Below are positions 8,310 to 16,930 of a DNA stretch of 64,000 nt, piece after piece. Source of the stretch: Novosphingobium sp. BW1 (GTDB lineage Bacteria > Pseudomonadota > Alphaproteobacteria > Sphingomonadales > Sphingomonadaceae). The notes under the pieces are model-generated. The model did no database searches and was not told where the DNA came from. It saw nothing but the letters and a program-made list of their open reading frames with translations. The stretch is taken from the NCBI RefSeq assembly GCF_008107685.1, contig NZ_VIRF01000041.1, positions 186,001 through 250,000 on the forward strand. Direction: 5' to 3'. The position numbers were made by a program, and so were the translations under genes. Every line of letters begins with the position of its first letter. Positions within the stretch are counted from its first letter, which is position 1.

Positions 8310-9017
8310 TCAGAACTCGACTTCGAGTTCCTCCATCTCTTCGGGTTCAGCCTTCGCTGCGGCTATCCACTCGGCCATCGGCGCCCACTCGGTGATCGTC
8401 TTGCAGTAGGCGAGGCACGGCGCCGAAACGGCGACGGCATAGGTGAGGAAGCGGGTCGCGACGGGCGCATACATGGCATCGGCCACGGTGGGGTGCTCGC
8501 CGAAGAGGAATGGGCCGCCGTAGGTTTCGAGGCACTCGGTCCAGACCGTCTCGACCCGCTCGATGTCGGGACGCGCGCCCGAGAAGACGGGGAAGCTCTC
8601 GTGACGGACCTTGAGGTTCATCGGCAGCGCCGAGCGCAGGTTGGTGAAGCCCGAATGGATTTCCCCCGAGACCGAGCGGCAATGCGCGCGCGCGATGCGG
8701 TCTTCGGGGAAGAGATGTGCATCGGGGCATTCCTCGTTGAGGAACTCGGCAATGGCGAGCACGTCCCACACGCTCGCCCCATCATAAGTAAGGCGCGGCA
8801 CCAGCACCGAGGGCGAGAGCAGGAGCAGTTCGGCCCGATTATTGGCATCGTTGGGTGCGGGCTTCTCGATCACCTTGAGGCCGGCCAGGCGGCACATCAG
8901 CCAGCCGCGCAGTGACCAGGCCGAATAGGTCTTGCTGGAGATCGTGAGAGTTGCCATTTCGGGCACCGTGCTGCCCTTCGTGGCCTTGCCATCAGGCGTG
9001 GACGCCGTCTCAACCAT
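8310..9017 (-). CDS. glutathione S-transferase family protein
   Basis: About 235 aa. From MATLTISSKTYSAWSLRGWL the protein shows the thioredoxin-like GST N-domain: Ser/Tyr residues at the glutathione-activating position and the LVPRLTYDGASVWDVLAIAEFL stretch, with the cis-proline (VPRL) and the glutathione-binding acidic-serine equivalent. The C-terminal half is the all-helical domain (GPFLFGEHPTVADAMYAPVATRF is the N-capping box region). The product acts in the cytoplasm in conjugation or reduction; the substrate is unknown. The start could be the ATG about 20 codons in, which begins the domain directly. It is divergent from the PHB depolymerase gene. Confidence 0.88.
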   Translation of the reverse strand: MVETASTPDGKATKGSTVPEMATLTISSKTYSAWSLRGWLMCRLAGLKVIEKPAPNDANNRAELLLLSPSVLVPRLTYDGASVWDVLAIAEFLNEECPDAHLFPEDRIARAHCRSVSGEIHSGFTNLRSALPMNLKVRHESFPVFSGARPDIERVETVWTECLETYGGPFLFGEHPTVADAMYAPVATRFLTYAVAVSAPCLAYCKTITEWAPMAEWIAAAKAEPEEMEELEVEF

Positions 9018-9278
9018 GGCTCGTATCCTTCTTCCTCGTCTGGCCGCTCGCCGGATAGCCTATCACCCCTGCAGGCTTGACGCACTGCGGAAATGCCTCT
9101 CTTACGAAAGGCGGTTTCGCTTGCATCCACCAATGATGCAGCGCAGCATGCCGGGTGCATAGCGCATGTGCAAGGCAGCAATGCCGGCCGGGGGCCTGGA
9201 CCGCCGGCAGATGGAAGAGCGCCGCGTTCCCTGCCACGGGAACCCGACGCCCGACGCGGAAGACAAGGGATAAGACCC

Positions 9279-10514
9279 ATGCTTTACGACGCCTACGAGG
9301 CCACCAACGATCTCCTCGCCCCCTCTCGCTTTGTCGCGAAGATGGCGCGGCGCTTCCGCGACGAGGCGCTCGATGGTGCAAAAGACATGCCCTTTGCCCG
9401 CCGCCTCTTCGCGCTGGCCGAAGTTTACGAAAAGGCCGCGATCACCCACAAGCGCCCGTCCTACGGCATCGAGAGCGTGCCCTGCGGCAACCGTGAGACA
9501 CCGGTTGTCGAGGAAGTGCTCATGGACCTGCCCTTCGGCGACCTGCTTCATTTCGCCAAGCCCGATGTCGCGGTGCCCCAGCCCAAGGTGCTCATCGTGG
9601 CGCCGATATCGGGCCACTTCTCGACCCTCCTGCGCAACACGGTCGAAACCATGCTGTGCGACCACGATGTCTACATCACCGACTGGAAGAACGCGCGCGA
9701 CGTGCCGCTTTCGGCTGGCGACTTCGGGCTCGACGACTATATCGACTACATCATCACCTTCCTGCAAGAGCTGGGCGATCCGGTCGCGCGCAAGGGCGCC
9801 AACGTGCTTGCCGTATGCCAGCCCTGCGTGCCGGTGCTGGCCGCCGTCGCGATCATGGCGAGCGACGATGATCCCTGCCAGCCGCGCACGATGACCCTGA
9901 TGGGCGGGCCGATCGACGTGCGCGAATCGCCCACGCTGGTGAACGAACTTGCCACCACCAATTCCTACGACTGGTTCGCCGCCAACATGATCCAGACCGT
10001 GCCCTGGCGCAATCGCGGGGCCGGGCGGCGGGTCTATCCCGGCTTCCTCCAGCTCACTGCGTTCATGTCGATGAACATGGGCCGCCACATCGACCAGTTC
10101 CGCAAGCTCTACCAGGCGCTGGCCGATGAGGAGACGGCCACCGTCACCAAGATCGAGAGCTTCTACGACGAGTACTTCGCCGTGCTCGACCTCACCGAGG
10201 AGTTCTACCTCGATACCATCGACAAGGTGTTCCAGCGCGCGCTTCTCGCCAAGGGCGAATTGACCTTCCGGGGCGAGCCCGTCGACTGCGGCGCGATCCG
10301 CAAGACCGCCCTCCTCACCGTCGAGGGCGAGCGCGACGATATCTGCGCGGTCGGCCAGACCGCAGCCGCCCACCTCCTGTGCACGAGCCTGCGCCCGCAC
10401 CTGAAGCAGCACCACCTCCAGCCCGGCGTGGGCCACTACGGCACCTTCTCGGGCTCGAAGTGGGAAAAGCAGGTCTACCCCCAGGTCAAGAATCTCATCC
10501 TCGCGATGAACTAA
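9279..10514 (+). CDS. phaZ: intracellular poly(3-hydroxybutyrate) depolymerase
   Basis: 411 aa alpha/beta-hydrolase that degrades stored PHB granules to hydroxybutyrate. The opening MLYDAYEATNDLLAPSRFVA and the later TDWKNARDVPLSAGDFGLDDYIDY and FLGAPIDVR-like MGGPIDVRESPT stretches are diagnostic of the PhaZ family. The nucleophile is a cysteine instead of serine, in VCQPCVPVLAAV (Cys180, or possibly Cys183), as in the Ralstonia-type enzyme. The final HHLQPGVGHYGTFSGSKWE supplies the catalytic histidine. There is no signal peptide, consistent with intracellular storage polymer. The ATG at 9279 is chosen because the open frame upstream of it lacks family character. Confidence 0.95.
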   Translation: MLYDAYEATNDLLAPSRFVAKMARRFRDEALDGAKDMPFARRLFALAEVYEKAAITHKRPSYGIESVPCGNRETPVVEEVLMDLPFGDLLHFAKPDVAVPQPKVLIVAPISGHFSTLLRNTVETMLCDHDVYITDWKNARDVPLSAGDFGLDDYIDYIITFLQELGDPVARKGANVLAVCQPCVPVLAAVAIMASDDDPCQPRTMTLMGGPIDVRESPTLVNELATTNSYDWFAANMIQTVPWRNRGAGRRVYPGFLQLTAFMSMNMGRHIDQFRKLYQALADEETATVTKIESFYDEYFAVLDLTEEFYLDTIDKVFQRALLAKGELTFRGEPVDCGAIRKTALLTVEGERDDICAVGQTAAAHLLCTSLRPHLKQHHLQPGVGHYGTFSGSKWEKQVYPQVKNLILAMN

Positions 10515-10614
10515 GTTCGACGCACGAGCCCCGAGGGCTGGGACGATTTGTCCCGGCGATCATCACCGTGCCCGCGTGACAGGCCCTGTGTTCCGGTCTA
10601 GGCGCAGGACCACC

Positions 10615-11019
10615 ATGCACGCCCTTCGCTCCTTCCTTGCGCGCCACCTGTGGCTCTTCGCGCTCGTGCTCGCGATGGCGCTGGCCATGAAGGCGCTGGT
10701 CCCGGCGGGTTTCATGATCGAGAGCGCGGGCGCCAAGGTCCTCACGGTCGGGATCTGCGACAGCCAGGGCCACACCCGGCTCCAGAAGATCGCGCTTCCG
10801 GGCAAGCCCGACACCTCCTCGCAGCAGCACGCCAAGGCGGCGAAGGAATGCCCCTTCACCGCGCTGTCCGCGCATGCCCTGGGCCATGCGGAGCCCACGC
10901 TGCTGGCGCTGGCGCTCGCGTTCATCCTGGCGCTTGGCTTCCTGCCCGCACCGCCCCTTCGGCTCTTCCGGCCTCGCTACTGGACCCCGCCGCTGCGCGC
11001 CCCGCCCCACCTGTCCTGA
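10615..11019 (+). CDS. DUF2946-like small membrane protein, probable copper context
   Basis: 134 aa. An N-terminal hydrophobic helix (about residues 10-30) ends in a VPAGFMI motif that is typical of DUF2946 proteins; a loop with cysteines follows (GICDSQG and ECPFTA), then a second hydrophobic helix (about 95-117). Proteins of this family often sit immediately upstream of copper-related TonB receptors, and here an OprC-like receptor starts 120 bases downstream on the same strand. A role in periplasmic copper handling is inferred from the cysteines and position. The ATG at 10615 starts at the helix; an upstream frame from 10576 adds 13 residues. Confidence 0.75.
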   Translation: MHALRSFLARHLWLFALVLAMALAMKALVPAGFMIESAGAKVLTVGICDSQGHTRLQKIALPGKPDTSSQQHAKAAKECPFTALSAHALGHAEPTLLALALAFILALGFLPAPPLRLFRPRYWTPPLRAPPHLS

Positions 11020-11139
11020 CTTTTGCGAGGCCCCATGGCGGGGCCTCTTAGCTTGCGAACATTGCCCCCACGATGCGCCGCCTGCGTGCGGCCGCGCGGC
11101 GCCGTTCGCCCGATCCCGCATTCAGGACACCCCATAACC

Positions 11140-13263
11140 ATGCAGACCTGTCTCGTGCGCGCGGCGCGCACCGTTCTTTACGCCAGCACCTTCCTTGCCC
11201 CCGCCCTCCTTGCCAGCACTACCGCAAAAGCCGACGAGGCCCCGCCCCCGCTCACCGTCGTCGAGGGCCACATGCCCGATCCCACTGTGGTCGGATCGCG
11301 CGTGTCCGAGCAGGACCTGCTCGAAAAGGGCGCCATGGCCAGCGACACCGCGCAGGTCCTCGCGCGCATCGCGGGGGTCTCGGCCAACACCGGCGGCGGC
11401 TTTTCCGCCATGCCCGCTATCCGGGGCCTCTCCGAGCAACGCCTGCGCATCACCGTCGACGGCCAGCCGATCGACATGGCCTGCCCCAACGACATGAATT
11501 CGCCGCTGTCCTACACCAACCCGCAGACGCTCTCCGCGTTGACCGTGATCCCGGGCATCTCGCCGGTAAGCCTGGGCGGTGACACAATCGGCGGCGTCAT
11601 TGCCGCCGAGAGCGCGCCGCCGGTCTTTTCGAAGGATGGCTCACTTCTCGTGACCGGGCGCGCCTCGGGCTACTACCGCTCGAACGGCGACGCCGTTGGC
11701 ACCTCGGTTTCGCTGACGCTGGCGGGCGAGAACCTTTCGGCCACCTATACCGGCGCCTACACCCGGTCCGAAAATTACAAGGCGGGCGGGCACCTGGGCA
11801 CCGTCCACTCCAGCGAATACGCCAAGAACGACCACGCGCTCGCCCTTGCGCTGCGCACCGAGGCGGGCCTTCTGGAACTCAAGGGGGGCTACCATTACAG
11901 CCCTTACGAGGGCTTCGTGAACCAGTCGATGGACATGACCGACAACCGCTCGTGGTTCGTCCAGGGACGCTTCCGGGGCGAATACGACTGGGGCAAGGCC
12001 GATCTTTCGGCCAGCTACCGCGACACCGACCACACAATGAACTTCCTGGACGACAAGCTCCCGGGCTCCATGCCGATGGAAACGCGCGTCCACATGTTCA
12101 CCAGCGCGGCGAAGTTCGAGATCCCGTTGAGCGAGCATCACGTTTTGAAAACCGGGCTCGAATACCATCACCAGTGGCTGAACGACTGGTGGCCGCCGGT
12201 CGAAGGCTCGATGATGATGGGCCCCAATGCCTTCGTGAACATCAACGAGGGATCGCGCAACCGCGTGGGCGCCTTCGGCGAGTGGACCGGCGACTGGACA
12301 TCGAGCCTCACCACCACGCTGGGTCTGCGTTATGACCGGGTAGAGATGAACACCGGCGATGTCGCCCCTTACGGCACGGGCATGATGCAAGCCGCCGACG
12401 TCGCGGCCGCCACCGCCTTCAACGCCGCCGACCGCCGCCGCACCGACTCCAACTGGTCGGGCTCGGCACTGGTGCGCTGGACGCCGAGCGCGGCGCTCTC
12501 TGTCGAACTGGGCTATGCGCACAAGGTCCGCTCACCCAACATCTACGAGCGCTACACTTGGGGGCGCGGATCGATGGCGAGCCGGATGATCGGCTGGTAC
12601 GGCGATGGCAACGGCTATGTCGGCGACATCGCGCTCGATCCCGAGCACGCCGATACTTTCAGCGCCGCCTTTGCCGTCTCCCCGGCGAAGGACGTGCACC
12701 TGAAGGTCTCCCCCTACTACACCCATGTAAACGACTATATCGACGCCAACGTAATCGGCACGCTCGGCGAACGCGCCGTCCAGCTCCAGTTCGCCAACAC
12801 CGATGCCGAGTTCTACGGCGTGGATGTTTCGGCCGACGCGATCCTTCAGGGCAGCGCCGAACAGGGCACGCTCCTCACCGCAACGCTGGCCTATGTGCAT
12901 GGCGAGAACACCGGCGCAGAAGTGCCGCTCTACCACCAGATGCCGCTCAACGCCGTGCTCGCCGTCACCCATCGGACTGGCCCGCTGGAGTTGACCGGAG
13001 GCGTCGAGTGGGTGGACCGCAAGGACCGCGTCGACACCCGCCGCAACGAGCCCGAGACTTCGGCCTACGCCCTCATCAACCTGGGCGCTGCCTATACCCT
13101 GCAAGGCTGGCGCCTCGGGATCGAGGCCAACAACCTCTTCGATAAAAGCTACTACCTGCCTCTCGGCGGCATGGCCCTGGGCGGCTTCGCCGCGACCGAC
13201 ACCTGGCGCCCGGTCGCCGGACAAGGCCGCAGCGTCAACCTGTCGATCTCAACCGCGTTCTGA
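11140..13263 (+). CDS. OprC/NosA-like TonB-dependent copper receptor
   Basis: 707 aa outer-membrane protein. A signal peptide (about residues 1-31) is followed by a plug domain (PTVVGSRVSEQDLLEK, IRGLSEQRLRITVDGQ, IGGVIAAESAP) and a 22-strand barrel ending in Phe. Two motifs match the copper site reported for Pseudomonas OprC: CxxxM at Cys115-Met119 (ACPNDM) and HxM at His298-Met300 (DHTM), about 183 residues apart as in OprC. This supports copper uptake rather than siderophore transport. Barrel loops are rich in Met and His. It follows the DUF2946 gene and is closed by a strong hairpin. Confidence 0.9.
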   Translation: MQTCLVRAARTVLYASTFLAPALLASTTAKADEAPPPLTVVEGHMPDPTVVGSRVSEQDLLEKGAMASDTAQVLARIAGVSANTGGGFSAMPAIRGLSEQRLRITVDGQPIDMACPNDMNSPLSYTNPQTLSALTVIPGISPVSLGGDTIGGVIAAESAPPVFSKDGSLLVTGRASGYYRSNGDAVGTSVSLTLAGENLSATYTGAYTRSENYKAGGHLGTVHSSEYAKNDHALALALRTEAGLLELKGGYHYSPYEGFVNQSMDMTDNRSWFVQGRFRGEYDWGKADLSASYRDTDHTMNFLDDKLPGSMPMETRVHMFTSAAKFEIPLSEHHVLKTGLEYHHQWLNDWWPPVEGSMMMGPNAFVNINEGSRNRVGAFGEWTGDWTSSLTTTLGLRYDRVEMNTGDVAPYGTGMMQAADVAAATAFNAADRRRTDSNWSGSALVRWTPSAALSVELGYAHKVRSPNIYERYTWGRGSMASRMIGWYGDGNGYVGDIALDPEHADTFSAAFAVSPAKDVHLKVSPYYTHVNDYIDANVIGTLGERAVQLQFANTDAEFYGVDVSADAILQGSAEQGTLLTATLAYVHGENTGAEVPLYHQMPLNAVLAVTHRTGPLELTGGVEWVDRKDRVDTRRNEPETSAYALINLGAAYTLQGWRLGIEANNLFDKSYYLPLGGMALGGFAATDTWRPVAGQGRSVNLSISTAF

Positions 13264-13271
13264 CCATCAGC

Positions 13272-13302
13272 GCAAGGCCCGGCGCGCACGACCGGGCCTT
13301 GC
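13272..13302 (+). terminator. terminator-like hairpin after copper receptor
   Basis: Perfect 11-bp inverted repeat (GCAAGGCCCGG, 13272-13282, with complement at 13292-13302) and a 9-base loop, nine bases after the receptor stop. No T-run follows. Confidence 0.6.
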
Positions 13303-13474
13303 GTCCGTGGGCGTTCACGTCAGGCGAACTTCCACACGCGCCCAATTTCCGGCCCACGATCGACCAGCGCATCAGATCGGGACGCAGGGCATCCAGACCA
13401 TCCGCGTCAAAACCTCTCGCCGGCTCTCGAAATTGATCTTGAGCGAAGCGTCATCGAATACTCCATCGACATTC

Positions 13475-13499
13475 AGGGGCAACCTCGAAGGTTACCCCT
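13475..13499 (-). terminator. hairpin at the end of a minus-strand open frame
   Basis: Arms AGGGGCAACCT (13475-13485) and AGGTTACCCCT (13489-13499) pair over 11 positions with one mismatch and a 3-base loop. It begins exactly at the last base of the stop codon of the minus-strand frame at 13499-13816, which gives that frame some support. Confidence 0.4.
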
Positions 13500-13816
13500 C
13501 ACCAATCAATTACCGAACAAAACTCAATCTGCGTGTCGCGCAAACAGCAGTTGAATGTACGTTCCTTGCCGAACGCCCGCACATCGTTTTCCCCGTCCAG
13601 GCTCCGCCAGGACCGCAAGATCTGCACTTCCCACGCCCTGGCAGGAACAACATTCGTTTCACGAGACCTTTCGACGATGAACTGGTCCTCATCGGAAGCA
13701 GCGCATGCGGGCCTGCGGGATCGACGTCCCCTGCTTGCCGCGATGTTCGCGCACGCGGGCCCGGCGCGGCAGGACGACCCGGTCGGACAGGGTGACAGCT
13801 GACACCTTTTTCCCAC
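13499..13816 (-). CDS. doubtful small open frame or gene remnant
   Basis: I do not recognise the product. The C-terminal 60 residues (from DEDQFIVERSRETNVVPARA to FCSVIDW) look like real protein, with mixed polar and hydrophobic residues and normal codon choice, while the N-terminal part is Arg/Cys/Ala-rich and looks like a wrong frame. A hairpin follows the stop directly. It could be a degraded gene, a gene with a later start, or chance. The rest of 13303-14044 shows no other coding signal. Confidence 0.28.
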   Translation of the reverse strand: MGKRCQLSPCPTGSSCRAGPACANIAASRGRRSRRPACAASDEDQFIVERSRETNVVPARAWEVQILRSWRSLDGENDVRAFGKERTFNCCLRDTQIEFCSVIDW

Positions 13817-13849
13817 TGAAGTGGGTCACCTGTGTCAGCCTGGGTGTCA
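13793..13849. repeat. cluster of TGACA/TGTCA half-sites with nested hairpin
   Basis: TGACA occurs at 13793 and 13800, and its complement TGTCA at 13833 and 13845. The inner pair lies in GCTGACAC (13798-13805) and GTGTCAGC (13832-13839), which can fold around a second stem CCCAC-TGAA-GTGGG (13812-13825) with a 6x6 internal loop. It could be a DNA operator array or a structured RNA, 200 bases upstream of rpsF. Confidence 0.45.
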
Positions 13850-14044
13850 CACTCCGCGCACCCCTCGTCCCCGGCCTCGCACTCGAGAATGTGCTCAGGC
13901 ATCTTGCATTTGGCCCGCAATCGGCTAAAGGCGCCGCTTCCCACGCGTTCGTACACGGATTCGCGGGAAACTTGAAGAAAGCCGGAGGGGCCCCGCAATG
14001 GTGCGGCAAGCCAGCGATCGGTTAGACAGATAAAGGAAGCTGCA

Positions 14045-14404
14045 GTGCCGCTTTACGAGCACGTGTTCCTGGCGCGCCAGGATCTGAGCCAGTCGCAGGT
14101 TGATGCGCTGGCCGCCGCCGCCACCGAGATCGTCGAGAGCCACGAGGGCAAGGTCACCAAGACCGAGACCTGGGGCCTCAAGAACCTCGCCTACAAGATC
14201 AAGCGCAACCGCAAGGCTCACTTCGTGATGCTGAACATCGAGTGCCCCGGCGACACCATCGCCGAGCTCGAGCGCCAGACGCAGATCAACGAAGACGTCA
14301 TCCGCTACATGACCATCAAGGTCGAAGAGCACGAAGGCGGCCCTTCGGTCCAGATGCGCAAGAACGACCGCGACAACCGTCGCCGTCGCGACCGGGAGAA
14401 CTGA
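14045..14404 (+). CDS. rpsF: 30S ribosomal protein S6
   Basis: 119 aa, first gene of the conserved rpsF-rpsR-rplI operon. It opens [21 protein letters not shown] and contains the family motif [19 protein letters not shown] (about residues 43-62); S6 binds the 30S platform as a heterodimer with S18. The tail is Arg/Asp-rich ([14 protein letters not shown]), as in other alphaproteobacteria. Translation begins at GTG 14045, with AAGGAAG six bases upstream; no ATG lies near. The 230-base stretch before it is probably the leader in which the S6:S18 complex can feed back, although I could not confirm the motif. Confidence 0.98.
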   Translation: MPLYEHVFLARQDLSQSQVDALAAAATEIVESHEGKVTKTETWGLKNLAYKIKRNRKAHFVMLNIECPGDTIAELERQTQINEDVIRYMTIKVEEHEGGPSVQMRKNDRDNRRRRDREN

Positions 14405-14407
14405 TCC

Positions 14408-14632
14408 ATGGCACGTGCATTCTTCCGCCGCCGCAAGTCCTGCCCGTTCTCGGGCAAGAACGCGCCCAAGATCGACTACAAGGACGTGCGCCTCCTCCAG
14501 GGCTTCATGTCCGAGCGTGGCAAGATCGTCCCCAGCCGCATCACCGCGGTGTCCGCCAAGAAGCAGCGTGAGCTGAGCCAGGCCATCAAGCGCGCCCGGC
14601 ACATCGGCCTGCTGCCCTTCATCGTCAAGTAA
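14408..14632 (+). CDS. rpsR: 30S ribosomal protein S18
   Basis: 74 aa, normal length. The sequence [19 protein letters not shown], then [45 protein letters not shown] (positions about 5-72) is the complete S18 signature. It binds S6 on the small subunit. The gene starts three bases after the rpsF stop. Confidence 0.98.
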   Translation: MARAFFRRRKSCPFSGKNAPKIDYKDVRLLQGFMSERGKIVPSRITAVSAKKQRELSQAIKRARHIGLLPFIVK

Positions 14633-14647
14633 GGGAGGAATTACCTC

Positions 14648-15250
14648 ATGGATATCATCCTCCTCGAACGCGTCGAGAAGCTCGGCAACATCGGCGACGT
14701 CGTCACCGTCAAGGACGGTTTCGCACGCAACTTCCTTCTTCCCAACAAGAAGGCCCTGCGCGCCAACGAAGCCAACAAGAAGGTCTTCGAAGCCAACCGC
14801 GCCAAGATCGAAGCCGACAACGCCGAAAAGCGTTCGGCCGCCGAATCGCACTCGACCAGCGTCGAAGGCAAGCAGGTCGTCCTGATCCGCGCGTCGTCGA
14901 ACTCGGGCCAGCTCTACGGCTCGGTCACCGTGCGTGACATCGCCGAGGCCCTGAACGCCGAAGGCGCGCAGGTCACCAAACAGATGATCGTGCTCGAGCA
15001 CCCGATCAAGACCCTCGGCGTCTTCGACGTGCGCGTCTCGCTGCACCCCGAAGTGGCCGTCAACGTCCAGGTGAACGTCGCACGTTCGCCTGACGAAGCC
15101 GAACTGCAGGCCCAGGGCGTCAACGTCATGGAAGCCATGTTCGAAGAAGACACCAGCGGCTTCACTGAGGCTTACGATCCCAACGCCGAGCCCGGCGAGA
15201 TCGCAGTCGAGGAAGAAGCTCCTGCCGAGGACGGCGAAGAGCAAGCCTGA
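14648..15250 (+). CDS. rplI: 50S ribosomal protein L9, with long acidic tail
   Basis: 200 aa; the family norm is near 150. Residues 1-45 are the N-terminal domain that binds 23S rRNA (MDIILLERVEKLGNIGDVV, then GFARNFLLPNKKALRA), followed by the long connecting helix and the C-terminal domain to about residue 150. The last 50 residues are an acidic tail (EPGEIAVEEEAPAEDGEEQ), a feature of sphingomonad L9 proteins. It lies 15 bases after rpsR with GGAGG-like sequence in the gap, and a strong intrinsic terminator closes the operon. Confidence 0.98.
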   Translation: MDIILLERVEKLGNIGDVVTVKDGFARNFLLPNKKALRANEANKKVFEANRAKIEADNAEKRSAAESHSTSVEGKQVVLIRASSNSGQLYGSVTVRDIAEALNAEGAQVTKQMIVLEHPIKTLGVFDVRVSLHPEVAVNVQVNVARSPDEAELQAQGVNVMEAMFEEDTSGFTEAYDPNAEPGEIAVEEEAPAEDGEEQA

Positions 15251-15281
15251 GCCTCCTCTTCCTGACCTTCAGGACACGAAA

Positions 15282-15316
15282 AACCCCCGCGCCGGACGGC
15301 TGCGGGGGTTTTTTCG
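15282..15316 (+). terminator. intrinsic terminator of the rpsF operon
   Basis: AACCCCCGC (15282-15290) pairs with GCGGGGGTT (15302-15310), followed by a run of T. It lies 30 bases after rplI. Confidence 0.9.
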
Positions 15317-15419
15317 TGGCTCCTCCACCTGTTGCGCCCGCGCAACGCTCGGGCCACTGCACGAATGCAATCTCCCCGCCTGCCCTTGCACTGCAACATG
15401 GATTGCGTAACTACAGGCG

Positions 15420-16853
15420 ATGCAAAACAGAATAGATCAGATCCACGCGGAATTGGTCCGCGTCTATGAAACCGCCGTCGCCACTCTCAAGGCGGACATC
15501 GCCGCCTATGTCGAACACGGCACACTCCCGCCCTTGGAGCGCCGCAGCCAGCGGGAGTGGACCTATCCCGAACTCACCGTGCGCTATGCGGGGCACGAAC
15601 GCGAGGCCGTCTATGGCCGCGCCTTTGGTCGCCTCGTCGAAACGGGCACCTACGCGACCACGATCACCAAGCCCCACCTCTTTGCCGATTACCTCAAGGA
15701 GCAGCTCACCCTGCTCGATGCCGAGTACGACATCGAGATAGAGGTCGCACGCTCGGATCAGGAAATTCCGTTCCCCTATGTTCTCGACGGGATCGGCGTA
15801 GGCACGGCGACACCGCAGCAGCTTGCCGCCCACTTCCCAAGCACGGAACTGGCGATGATCGGCGACGAAATCGCCGATGGCCTGATGGTCTTTGCCGAAA
15901 CCGATCCCAAGCCGCTCGCGCTGTTCGACGGTCTGCGCACCGACTTCAGCCTCGCACGCATGGCCCACTACACCGGGACCAGCCCTGACCACTGCCAGAA
16001 GTTCATCCTGTTCACGAACTACCACCGCTATGTCGATGAATTCGTTGACTGGGCGGGCAAGCAGATCGGTCAGGACGGCTACACCGCATTGGCAGGCGCG
16101 GGCGGCCTCTATCTGGACGAGCGCACCGACAACGCCCGCGCGCGTCTGTCCGACACCGCCTGGCGCCGCCACCAGATGCCCGCCTACCATCTTGTGCGCG
16201 AGGACAAGTCGGGCATCACGCTGGTCAACATCGGCGTTGGCCCCTCCAACGCCAAGACGATCACCGATCACCTCGCGGTCCTGCGCCCCGAAGCCTGGCT
16301 GATGATTGGCCATTGCGGCGGCCTTCGCGAAACCCAGCGCATCGGCGACTTTGTGCTCGCCCACGCGTACCTGCGCGACGACAAGGTTCTCGATCCCGTG
16401 CTGCCTCCCGAGATCCCCCTGCCTGCCATCGCCGAGGTCCAGCAGGCGCTTGCCGAGGCGGCCGAAATCGTCAGCGGCGACAGCGGAGCCAACCTCAAGA
16501 AGCGCATGCGCACCGGCACGGTCGTCACCACCGACGACCGCAACTGGGAACTGCGCTACACCGCATCGGCCCACCGCTTCAGCCTCTCGCGCGCGATTGC
16601 CATCGAGATGGAAAGCGCGACCATCAGCGCGCAAGGGTACCGCTTCCGTGTCCCCTACGGCACGCTGCTGTGCGTCTCGGACAAGCCCCTTCACGGTGAA
16701 CTGAAGCTTCCGGGCCAGGCCAACCGCTTCTACGAGGAAGCCATCGCCGGACACCTCAAGATCGGGCTCCACGCCTGCGCCCTGCTGCGGGCAGAAGGCG
16801 ACAGCCTCCACAGCCGCAAGCTGCGCGCCTTCGATGAGCCTCCGTTCCGCTAA
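15420..16853 (+). CDS. amn: AMP nucleosidase
   Basis: 477 aa, full length. The enzyme splits AMP to adenine and ribose 5-phosphate in the cytoplasm. The N-terminal domain (residues about 1-170) is the AMP-nucleosidase-specific region (TYATTITKPHLFADYLKEQL); the C-terminal domain is a nucleoside-phosphorylase fold with the phosphate/ribose-binding stretch LVNIGVGPSNAKTITDHLAVL, the AWLMIGHCGGLRETQRIGD motif and the AIAIEMESATISAQGYRFRVPYG stretch carrying the ribose-contacting Met-Glu. It is monocistronic between two terminators. Confidence 0.96.
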   Translation: MQNRIDQIHAELVRVYETAVATLKADIAAYVEHGTLPPLERRSQREWTYPELTVRYAGHEREAVYGRAFGRLVETGTYATTITKPHLFADYLKEQLTLLDAEYDIEIEVARSDQEIPFPYVLDGIGVGTATPQQLAAHFPSTELAMIGDEIADGLMVFAETDPKPLALFDGLRTDFSLARMAHYTGTSPDHCQKFILFTNYHRYVDEFVDWAGKQIGQDGYTALAGAGGLYLDERTDNARARLSDTAWRRHQMPAYHLVREDKSGITLVNIGVGPSNAKTITDHLAVLRPEAWLMIGHCGGLRETQRIGDFVLAHAYLRDDKVLDPVLPPEIPLPAIAEVQQALAEAAEIVSGDSGANLKKRMRTGTVVTTDDRNWELRYTASAHRFSLSRAIAIEMESATISAQGYRFRVPYGTLLCVSDKPLHGELKLPGQANRFYEEAIAGHLKIGLHACALLRAEGDSLHSRKLRAFDEPPFR

Positions 16854-16873
16854 AGCCCGCTGGAGTCGATACG

Positions 16874-16912
16874 AAAAAAGCCGGGATGCGTCGTTCGCAT
16901 CCCGGCTTTTTT
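16874..16912. terminator. bidirectional intrinsic terminator
   Basis: A perfect 17-bp stem (A6 plus GCCGGGATGCG, 16874-16890) pairs with 16896-16912, with a 5-base loop. It gives a T6 tail in both directions and separates the convergent amn and M2 peptidase genes. Confidence 0.93.
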
Positions 16913-16930
16913 AATGCGTGAAGTAAAGGC

